Source of the DNA: Dehalococcoidia bacterium
GTDB taxonomy: Bacteria > Chloroflexota > Dehalococcoidia > UBA6926
Assembly (NCBI GenBank): GCA_012271225.1
Contig: JAAXGS010000122.1
Coordinates: 1 to 12,921, forward strand
Direction of reading: 5' to 3'
DNA length: 12,921 nt
Below the pieces are notes generated by a model, which saw nothing but the letters and a program-made list of their open reading frames with translations, did no database searches and was not told the DNA's origin. Within the stretch, counting starts at the first letter, position 1; each line of letters begins with the position of its first letter. Position numbers and translations under genes: made by a program. Positions 7,472 through 12,921 of this stretch are shown piece by piece.

Positions 7472-8254
7472 ATGACCATATACAACTCTCCCGCCCGCGC
7501 CAACTATGACAACGTCATATTTGACCTTGACGGCACACTGATCGATTCCCGCATGGGCATCCACGCCTCGGTTGTCCACACCCTGAAAACCGTGGGCGCG
7601 GCGCCCGTTGATCAGGCGGTCCTGTCGCAGTTCATCGGCCCGCCGCTGATCGACTCCTTTCAGGGCGTCTGCGGCATGAGCCGGGCGGAGGCGGAGCACG
7701 CCGTCTCCGTGTACAAGGACTACTTCGCCGCGGAGGGCATCCACGGCTTTGAGGTCTATGGCGATGTTCCGGAGATGCTGTGGCTGCTGCGCGCCAGCGG
7801 CGTGAGGATGGCGATTGCGACGACAAAGGACGCCGTGTTCGCGCGGCAGATTGCGTTGACGGCGGACCTGCTCCCGTTCTTTGCCGCCGTCATCGGCAGC
7901 GACGATGAGGGCAGGATGCTGCGGAAGCCGGAGCTCATCGCCGCCGCGCTGTCCGCGCTGGGCGTTGCGGCGCGGCCGCCAACGGCCCGCGCTGCAGCGC
8001 CGGGCAATCAGTCGGAGCTCCCCGCCGCGCCGCGCGCCGGAATGGGGGATGCCGCCGACCCGCGGCGAGCGCCCGATGGCCGCATCGTGATGGTTGGCGA
8101 CCATGCGCTGGATGTCATGGGAGCCAGGGCAAACGGGATCGACTCCATCGCGGTGACATACGGATTTGGCGCGGCGGATGATCTGCGGGAGGCGGGGCCG
8201 GACCATATGGCGGACTCCGTCATGGAACTGCGTCGACTCCTGCTGGGGGTGTGA
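7472..8254 (+). CDS. HAD-superfamily hydrolase, phosphoglycolate phosphatase-like, with an Ala/Pro-rich insert
   Basis: A 260-aa haloacid dehalogenase-type phosphatase. Motif I is FDLDGTLIDS, with the nucleophile Asp18 and acid/base Asp20. A helical cap follows (about 27-95, containing FIGPPLIDSF). Motif II is IATTKD (115-120), motif III is Lys152 in RKPE, and motif IV is MVGDHALD (207-214) with Asp210 and Asp214. This order and the alpha-helical cap fit the Gph/PGPase-like branch acting on small phosphorylated metabolites; the true substrate is unknown. Between motifs III and IV, where relatives have a few residues, it has about 35 residues rich in Ala, Pro and Arg (about 166-202). The ATG at 7472 is chosen because homology starts a few residues later; an upstream GTG start in the same frame would overlap the membrane-protein gene. 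Confidence 0.88.
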   Translation: MTIYNSPARANYDNVIFDLDGTLIDSRMGIHASVVHTLKTVGAAPVDQAVLSQFIGPPLIDSFQGVCGMSRAEAEHAVSVYKDYFAAEGIHGFEVYGDVPEMLWLLRASGVRMAIATTKDAVFARQIALTADLLPFFAAVIGSDDEGRMLRKPELIAAALSALGVAARPPTARAAAPGNQSELPAAPRAGMGDAADPRRAPDGRIVMVGDHALDVMGARANGIDSIAVTYGFGAADDLREAGPDHMADSVMELRRLLLGV

Positions 8255-8273
8255 TGAACGGCAGGCCCAACCC

Positions 8274-8303
8274 TTGACGTTCCTGCAATGAAGGTGATAC
8301 AAC
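8274..8303 (+). promoter_or_regulatory. Promoter candidate for the DNA methyltransferase gene
   Basis: TTGACG (8274-8279) is followed after 18 nt by TACAAC (8298-8303), 20 bp past the HAD stop. The -10 lacks the final T. Transcription starting near 8310 would exclude the upstream in-frame ATG at 8288 and leave a leader of about 60 nt. Confidence 0.4.
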
Positions 8304-8356
8304 AGCGACAGATACCGAACGAACGTACTAGAGCGCGGAAACGCAAGATAGAACGC

Positions 8357-8364
8357 AAAGGGGA
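8357..8364 (+). promoter_or_regulatory. Shine-Dalgarno site deciding the methyltransferase start
   Basis: AAAGGGGA ends 4 nt before the ATG at 8369. It is one of the better Shine-Dalgarno matches in the window and supports this start over the ATG 27 codons upstream. Confidence 0.55.
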
Positions 8365-8368
8365 CGGC

Positions 8369-9250
8369 ATGGTCGATGGAGTAAAAGAGGCGCGAAAGGG
8401 CCGGGCGCGTGTTCCGGCTGACAGCGCCGTCCGAGGGCGCAAGGGGGCATCGCCGGCGGATTGGCTCAACCGCGTTCACATTGGGGATTGTCTGGACGTG
8501 ATGCGCGGGATGCCTTCAGACTCCGTCGATCTCATTGTGACGTCGCCGCCGTACGCCGACGCCCGGCGGCACACCTACGGCGGTATTTCCCCCGGCGAGT
8601 ACGTCGACTGGTTCACCGTCAGAGGCACGGAGATGCTGCGGATCCTGAAGCCCTCCGGCTCCCTTGTGCTGAATATCAAGGAAAAGGCCGTCGACGGCCA
8701 GCGCCATCCGTACGTGCTGGAGCTCATTCTTGAACTGAACCGGACGACGGGATTCCGGTGGGTCGAGGAGTACATCTGGCACAAGACCACGGCGGCGCCG
8801 GGCAAATGGAAATACCGGTTCCGCGACGCCTGGGAACGGATACTGCACTTCAGCAAGACGGCGGATATGAAGATGCGGCAGGATGCCGTCAAGGAGCCGG
8901 TTGGGGATTGGACCCACAAGCGGCTCAAGAACATGAGCGAGAACGATATGACTCGCCAGAACTCCTCAACAAATCCCAAATACGGACGCAGGATGGCCGC
9001 CTGGGAGGGCAGAAATCTTGTCTACCCGACCAACGTGCTGCACCGCGCGCCCATCGCCCACAACACGGGGCACAGCGCCGCATTCCCGGAGTGGCTGCCG
9101 GATTTCTTTATTCGGCTGTTCACAGACCCCGGGGACGTTGTTCTGGATCCCTTCTCCGGCAGCGGGACGACATTCCGCGTCGCCGCCGGTCTGGGCCGCA
9201 TCCCCGTCGGCATTGAAATCAACGCGGAGCGTATCCCGCCCAGGATGTAG
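8369..9250 (+). CDS. Site-specific DNA methyltransferase, beta class (N4-cytosine or N6-adenine), solitary
   Basis: Transfers a methyl group from S-adenosylmethionine to an exocyclic amine of a DNA base. The 293-aa protein has a basic N-terminal tail (about 1-30), then HIGDCLDVMRGMP and the catalytic motif IV TSPPY (58-62). A central segment contains WHKTTAAPGKWKYRFRDAWE and a polar, probably target-recognising region. The AdoMet-binding motif I, DPFSGSGTT (260-268), is near the C-terminus, followed by GIEIN (281-285). Motif IV before motif I defines the beta class, and TSPPY is frequent in N4-cytosine enzymes; the base cannot be decided here. It stops soon after GIEIN, slightly short for the family. 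No restriction endonuclease, specificity subunit or Vsr gene lies beside it, so it looks like an orphan enzyme, perhaps regulatory or protective. Confidence 0.9.
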   Translation: MVDGVKEARKGRARVPADSAVRGRKGASPADWLNRVHIGDCLDVMRGMPSDSVDLIVTSPPYADARRHTYGGISPGEYVDWFTVRGTEMLRILKPSGSLVLNIKEKAVDGQRHPYVLELILELNRTTGFRWVEEYIWHKTTAAPGKWKYRFRDAWERILHFSKTADMKMRQDAVKEPVGDWTHKRLKNMSENDMTRQNSSTNPKYGRRMAAWEGRNLVYPTNVLHRAPIAHNTGHSAAFPEWLPDFFIRLFTDPGDVVLDPFSGSGTTFRVAAGLGRIPVGIEINAERIPPRM

Positions 9251-9294
9251 CGGCGGATTGGAGCAGGTCGGCGAGGTTGATGACAGCGGGGACC

Positions 9295-9307
9295 GGCGCT
9301 CAGCGCC
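9295..9307. terminator. Small hairpin between convergent methyltransferase and CoA-transferase genes
   Basis: GGCGC-TCA-GCGCC is a perfect 5-bp stem in the 92-bp gap between the two convergent stops. No T-tract follows on either strand. It could be a weak bidirectional end or chance in GC-rich DNA. Confidence 0.2.
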
Positions 9308-9342
9308 CCTGCGGACAGAGCGGCGCCTCCTCGGGTGCGGGC

Positions 9343-10710
9343 TTACGGGATGGACGGATCGTAGTCCATGCCGATGTGGCCCTTGTTGTCAAACTCCGCG
9401 TACTCCTCGTCCGAGTAGCCGAGCACGGTCTTGTAGATGTACTCGTTATCCTCGCCCAGGCGCGGCGCGTGGCGGCGCGGGCCAACGTGGGGGTGATTCG
9501 CGGACTTGAACGGCGTCATCGGCGCGCGGTGTGTGCCCGCCTCCGGGTGCGGCAACGGCCGGAAATAGCCGCGATGCTCGAGCTGCCTGTCCTCCAGCGC
9601 GTCGCGCTCATTCATCACGGCGCCGGACGGCACACCCGCCATCTGCAGCCGCTCCATGATCCATGAGGCATGCTTGTCCGCCGTCCACGCTCCGATGACA
9701 GCGTCCAGCTCCGCGCGGTTCTCATAGCGGGACGCGTTGTCGCAGAACCGGGCATCGTCCGCCAGCTCCGGCTTTCTGATGACCTCGCACAGGGCGCGCC
9801 ACTGATCCTCATTCCAGCAGGCGATGGTGACCCACTGATCCTCACCCTGCGCGCGGTAGACGTTATGCGGGGCCAGATAGAAGTGCCGATTGCCCATCTG
9901 CGTCCAGACGCGCCCGTTCATGCTGTAGTCCATGACGAACTCGCCCAGGAGCGGGACGAAGTTCTCCGCCGTCGGCGCTTCAATCAGCAGCCCTTTGCCG
10001 GTGCGCTTGCGGTAGCGCAGGCCCATGAGGAAGGCGAGGGCTGCGCCGATGCCGCCGGCGGCGTCCGCAGGGACGCCCGCGGGCGCGTACTCCGGCGAGA
10101 TGTCCGGATACGTGCGGATCAGCGGATGACCCGCGATGGCCTCCATGTGATTGCCCCACGTGCGGTAGCCGCGATAGGGCCCGTCAAGCCCGAACGCCGG
10201 CATCCGAATCATGATCAGGCGCGGGTTGATCTGCGAGAGCCGCTCCCAGGAAATGCCCTGCCGATCCATGCTCTGCGGCAGGTTGTTCTCAATCAGCCCG
10301 TCGGACACGGCGACCAGCCGCTCCAACGCCTCCTGCCCCTCCGGCGTGCGCAGGTTGACCGTCATGGAGAGCTTGTTCCGGCCGTGCGAGTTGAACGTGG
10401 AACTGCGATTCCACGGGCGCTCCCCGGGCTCACTGTCCGGCATTCCCATGCCCATTGTGGTCTGCGCGAGGACGCTGGCCATTGCCGGGCGCGCCAGCGC
10501 GCCGCGCGTGGTGGCGGCGAAATACGTGGTGGACTCAACGCGGACGACCTCCGCGCCCCAGTCCGCCAGCTGCATGGTGGAATAGGGCCCCGCCCACACG
10601 ACGGTGATGTCAATGATGCGCAGCCCCGTCAGGGGCAGGCCTGGGTCAGGATGCGTGGGGTTCTCCGGGCGCTGCGCGCCGTTTCGGTTCATGTTGTCGT
10701 TGACCGTCAT
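9343..10710 (-). CDS. CaiB/BaiF family III CoA-transferase (paralogue A, catalytic Asp present)
   Basis: Expected to move CoA between carboxylic acids through an aspartyl-CoA thioester. The 455-aa protein has the family opening LPLTGLRIIDITVVWAGP (25-42), LADWGAEVVRVES (48-60), NKLSMTVNL (112-120), NPRLIMIRMPAFGLDGPY (162-179) and the conserved C-terminal GEDNEY. Counting from the GPY motif, Asp216 in VPADAAGG falls at the catalytic Asp169 of formyl-CoA transferase. The position equivalent to Frc Glu140 is Gly186, in WGNHMEAIAGH. An N-terminal polar tail and an insertion around 64-104 make it longer than usual. It ends in GHIGMDYD plus a short tail, shared with the edge-truncated paralogue. 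A G-rich tract 10 nt before the ATG may be the ribosome site. It is last of three genes; the substrate is unknown. Confidence 0.9.
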   Translation of the reverse strand: MTVNDNMNRNGAQRPENPTHPDPGLPLTGLRIIDITVVWAGPYSTMQLADWGAEVVRVESTTYFAATTRGALARPAMASVLAQTTMGMGMPDSEPGERPWNRSSTFNSHGRNKLSMTVNLRTPEGQEALERLVAVSDGLIENNLPQSMDRQGISWERLSQINPRLIMIRMPAFGLDGPYRGYRTWGNHMEAIAGHPLIRTYPDISPEYAPAGVPADAAGGIGAALAFLMGLRYRKRTGKGLLIEAPTAENFVPLLGEFVMDYSMNGRVWTQMGNRHFYLAPHNVYRAQGEDQWVTIACWNEDQWRALCEVIRKPELADDARFCDNASRYENRAELDAVIGAWTADKHASWIMERLQMAGVPSGAVMNERDALEDRQLEHRGYFRPLPHPEAGTHRAPMTPFKSANHPHVGPRRHAPRLGEDNEYIYKTVLGYSDEEYAEFDNKGHIGMDYDPSIP

Positions 10711-10727
10711 GATGTCTGTGCCCCCCT

Positions 10728-10747
10728 GCCGCCCGCTCTGGGGCGGC
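10728..10747 (-). repeat. Perfect 7-bp inverted repeat before the paralogue A gene
   Basis: GCCGCCC-N6-GGGCGGC lies in the gap between two CoA-transferase genes. On the minus-strand mRNA it ends one base before the G-rich putative ribosome-binding tract (10721-10726). It lacks a U-tract. It may affect transcript stability or ribosome access rather than termination. Confidence 0.4.
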
Positions 10748-10821
10748 TCCGGCTTCAGAGATTCCCCGTCAGTTGTGCTGCTGCTCCATTGTCCGGTATG
10801 ACGTGCGCGCTGAGTGCGCTC

Positions 10822-12054
10822 TCACACAATCCCGTCCTTGCGCAGGGCGGCGATGTCCTGCCTGGTCAGGCCGAGGATGCCGGTGAGCACCTCCTCCGTG
10901 TGCTCGCCGAGCAGGGGCGCGCGGCGTCGCGGCGGCATGTCCGCGCCCTCACGGTGCAGCCGATTATGGAAGCCGGGGTACTTGATCGCCCCCGTCTCCG
11001 GGTGGTCGATCTCCTGAAAGTAGTCCCGCGCGACGAACTGCTCATTGTTGAACAGGTCCTCCATGGTGTTGAGCGGCGCGCCCAGCACGGCGTGCTTCTC
11101 CGCCGCCTGCCGCACCTCTTCCTTGGTGCGCTCCAGCGTCCACGGGATGATGTGCGGCAGGAACTCATCGATGCGGTCAGGATGCGCGCGCCCCTCCGGC
11201 GTGCCCCATTCCGGCTGCTCCAGCATCTCCTCCATGCCCATCATTTGGATGATGTTGGGGATGAACCGTGGGCCGCCGGTCATCAGAAAGTAGCCGTCAG
11301 AGCAGGGGTGCACGCCGCCGCCCACCGCCGTGGCCCGCGCGGGGCGTGACGCCATGTGCCCGGTGTACTGATAGCCCATCAGCCGCCCCAGACGCATATC
11401 GATGGAGTGCATGGCCGTCTCAAAGATGCTCACGTCCATGTAGTCGCCCTCGGCGTCCCGGAACTCCACCTGAAAGAGTCCCATGGCGGAGGCGAGCGCG
11501 GCGACGTAGCCCGCGTGATAGCTGACCATGCGCCCCGCCGTCTTCAGCGGCTCATGATCCACGTCTCCGGCGCTGATCATGCTGCCGCCCATGGCGTACA
11601 GGTTCAACTCAATCCCCAGATAGTCCCGATACGGGCCGTTCTGCCCGTAATTGGTCAGTGATGTCATCACGAGCCTGGGGTTGATCTTTTTCAGGTCCGC
11701 GTAGCCAAGCCCGAGGGCGTCCAGCGTGCCGGGCGCGAAGCTCTCCACAACGATGTGCGCGTCCCGCACAAGATCACGCAGGAGGCCGCGCCCCCGCTCC
11801 GATTTCAGATTCAGGGTGATTGACCGCTTGTTGGTGTTCAGGAACAGGAACAGCCCGCTGCGCTCCGGGCCGGGGATGTCCTTGTGAAAAGGCGGCATGG
11901 AGCGCGTGGGGTCGCCCGTTTCCGGACGCTCGATCTTGATGACGTCCGCGCCGTAGTCGCCCAGGATGCGCGTGCCGAACGGGCCCGCGGTCATGTGCGT
12001 GAGATCGATGATGCGCACGTCATCCAGCGGCATGATTGGCGTTGGTGTGGTCAT
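10822..12054 (-). CDS. CaiB/BaiF family III CoA-transferase-like protein (B, catalytic Asp replaced by Ser)
   Basis: A 410-aa member with the usual domains: MPLDDVRIIDLTHMTAGP (8-25), LGDYGADVIKIERPETGDPTR (31-51), NKRSITLNL (75-83), VVESFAPGTLDALGLGY (102-118), NPRLVMTSLTNYGQNGPY (125-142), the glycine loop VGGG, and LGEHTEEVL near the C-terminus. Glu149 matches Glu140 of formyl-CoA transferase. Counting on without gaps, the nucleophile Asp169 corresponds to Ser178, in GRMVSYHAG (codon AGC, 11523-11521). This suggests either a non-catalytic partner subunit, as in two-subunit enzymes of this family, or altered chemistry. The ATG is preceded by GGGAG at 7-nt spacing. It sits 51 bp after one paralogue and 111 bp before the other, so co-transcription is likely. 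Family membership is firm; activity is not. Confidence 0.9.
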   Translation of the reverse strand: MTTPTPIMPLDDVRIIDLTHMTAGPFGTRILGDYGADVIKIERPETGDPTRSMPPFHKDIPGPERSGLFLFLNTNKRSITLNLKSERGRGLLRDLVRDAHIVVESFAPGTLDALGLGYADLKKINPRLVMTSLTNYGQNGPYRDYLGIELNLYAMGGSMISAGDVDHEPLKTAGRMVSYHAGYVAALASAMGLFQVEFRDAEGDYMDVSIFETAMHSIDMRLGRLMGYQYTGHMASRPARATAVGGGVHPCSDGYFLMTGGPRFIPNIIQMMGMEEMLEQPEWGTPEGRAHPDRIDEFLPHIIPWTLERTKEEVRQAAEKHAVLGAPLNTMEDLFNNEQFVARDYFQEIDHPETGAIKYPGFHNRLHREGADMPPRRRAPLLGEHTEEVLTGILGLTRQDIAALRKDGIV

Positions 12055-12105
12055 CTCCGCGCTCCCTGCTCCCCGTCTGTGCTGTGTCGATCCGTCCGCC
12101 TGCGG

Positions 12106-12921
12106 CTAATCGGACGGATCGAGGTCATAGTCCATGCCGATGTGCCCCGCGGCCTCATAGGCGGCGTAGTCCGCGTCTGAAAAGCCGAGCAGTTCCTTGT
12201 AGACGTACTCATTATCCTCGCCAAGCCGGGGCGGGCCCCAGCGGTGGCGGCGGGGCGTGTTGTCGGCCGTCCACAGCGCGCCCGTGTAGAGGTGCGTGCC
12301 CACCTCCGCGGCGGTCAACTCCTCCCAGAAGCCGAGCGCGTCCAGATGGGGGTCTGAAAAGGCGTCCGCCTCATTCATCACCGTGCCCGCCGCGATGCCG
12401 TGCGCCTGCAGCAGGCGCATCGCCTCTAAAGCGTCCTGCGCGGCCGACCAGCCGATCAACTCGGCGTCCAGATCGTCATGATGCTCCCGCCGCCCCGCAA
12501 GCGTGGCGAAGCGCGGGTCGGCGGCCAGGTCCGGCCTCTGCATGACCGCGCCCGCAAGCGCGCGCCACGCCTCATCAGACTGCACGCTGACGGCGATCCA
12601 CCGGTCCTCCCCCAGGCACGGATAGACGCCCTGCGGGGCGCAGTCAGGGCTGCGGTTGCCCTGATGCTCCGCCAGGCGTCCGTTCATGGAGTAGTCCATG
12701 AAGACATCACCCAGGTAGGTCATAAAGTTCTCCGCGGTGGCCAGTTCAATGAAGAGGCCGTTGCCGGTCTTGTCACGATGTCTGAGTCCGGCGGCGAAGG
12801 CGAGCGCGCCCGCCGCGCCGCCCCCCGCATCCGCCGTCAGCGTGTTCCCGGTGAGGCTTGGATCCTCGCCCTGATAGCCCATGAAGGAATAGTGGCCGAC
12901 GACCGCCGCCATGTGACTGCC
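12106..12921 (-). CDS. CaiB/BaiF family III CoA-transferase (paralogue C), N-terminus beyond window edge
   Basis: The frame is open to the window end, so the ATG at 12912 is internal; three more residues (GSH) precede it. The visible 271 residues align throughout with the paralogue at 9343-10710: GSHMAAVVGH against GNHMEAIAGH, TADAGGGAAGALAF against PADAAGGIGAALAF, TAENF, VFMDYSMNGRL, RLGEDNEYVYKELLG and the ending GHIGMDYD. The catalytic Asp is kept in TADAGGG (codon 12831-12829). About 180 residues, including the CoA-binding N-terminal part, are outside the window. It is the most upstream visible gene of the CoA-transferase run, so the run's promoter is probably outside. The substrate is unknown. 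The two paralogues share a 17-base identical stretch at their 3' ends, consistent with duplication. Confidence 0.88.
   Translation of the reverse strand, partial: GSHMAAVVGHYSFMGYQGEDPSLTGNTLTADAGGGAAGALAFAAGLRHRDKTGNGLFIELATAENFMTYLGDVFMDYSMNGRLAEHQGNRSPDCAPQGVYPCLGEDRWIAVSVQSDEAWRALAGAVMQRPDLAADPRFATLAGRREHHDDLDAELIGWSAAQDALEAMRLLQAHGIAAGTVMNEADAFSDPHLDALGFWEELTAAEVGTHLYTGALWTADNTPRRHRWGPPRLGEDNEYVYKELLGFSDADYAAYEAAGHIGMDYDLDPSD

Noticed and set aside
8288..8368. Upstream ATG start for the methyltransferase
   Set aside because: It would lie inside the promoter candidate, lacks a Shine-Dalgarno and adds a purely basic tail; the ATG at 8369 has a good ribosome site.
9670..11349. A 559-codon open frame on the plus strand across both complete CoA-transferase genes
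   Set aside because: It runs antisense to two clear family III genes and their spacer, has no recognisable domain, and such stop-free antisense frames are common in GC-rich coding DNA.
9343..12921. First impression that CoA-transferases A and C lack their nucleophile because GNHMEA/GSHMAA has no acidic residue
   Set aside because: That site corresponds to Glu140 of formyl-CoA transferase, not the nucleophile; the true nucleophile position about 30 residues on is Asp in both.
1..12921. CRISPR array, tRNA/rRNA genes, insertion sequence, prophage or restriction-modification operon
   Set aside because: No spaced repeat array, cloverleaf-like sequence, transposase or integrase motif, or nuclease gene was found; the methyltransferase stands alone.

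Overview
The window is a dense, GC-rich bacterial chromosome segment. It holds eleven protein genes, two of them cut by the window edges. No rRNA, tRNA, CRISPR array, insertion sequence or prophage gene is visible, and no gap between genes exceeds about 130 bases. The mix of housekeeping genes (metK, prfA-prmC) with a BtpA-family TIM barrel, a DinB-like protein, an MFS exporter and several CaiB/BaiF (family III) CoA-transferases resembles high-GC Chloroflexota, perhaps the Dehalococcoidia/SAR202 side. That placement is inferred from gene content and is only moderately secure.

Layout. (1) 1-3363, plus strand: the 3' part of metK, a sugar-1-phosphate nucleotidyltransferase with a left-handed beta-helix tail, and an MFS transporter. 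They are tightly spaced (24 and 9 bp) and probably co-transcribed. (2) 3384-6999, minus strand: transcription order is btpA, prfA (release factor RF1), prmC (RF methyltransferase), then a DinB-like gene. -10-like hexamers stand before btpA, prfA and the DinB gene, so this is probably at least three transcription units. (3) 7072-9250, plus strand: a small glycine-rich membrane protein divergent from btpA, a HAD-superfamily phosphatase with an unusual insertion, and a solitary beta-class DNA methyltransferase with its own promoter-like leader. (4) 9343-12921, minus strand: three consecutive family III CoA-transferase genes, the most upstream one cut by the window edge.

How the genes work together. 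PrmC methylates the GGQ glutamine of release factors such as the adjacent PrfA, using S-adenosylmethionine, the product of MetK. The DNA methyltransferase uses the same cofactor. The CoA-transferase cluster looks like a catabolic or acyl-CoA-activation locus. Two members (first and third in transcription order) are close paralogues that keep the catalytic aspartate. The middle member has serine at that position, which suggests a heteromeric enzyme or a neofunctionalised subunit.

The least ordinary items are the aspartate-less CoA-transferase between two aspartate-containing paralogues, the divergent btpA/membrane-protein promoter region in which both -10-like boxes sit 9 nt before the start codons, a 13-codon mini-ORF overlapping the prmC start, and the solitary methyltransferase with a repeat-bearing, lower-GC leader. 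I see no clear evidence of a wholly new defence or mobile system.
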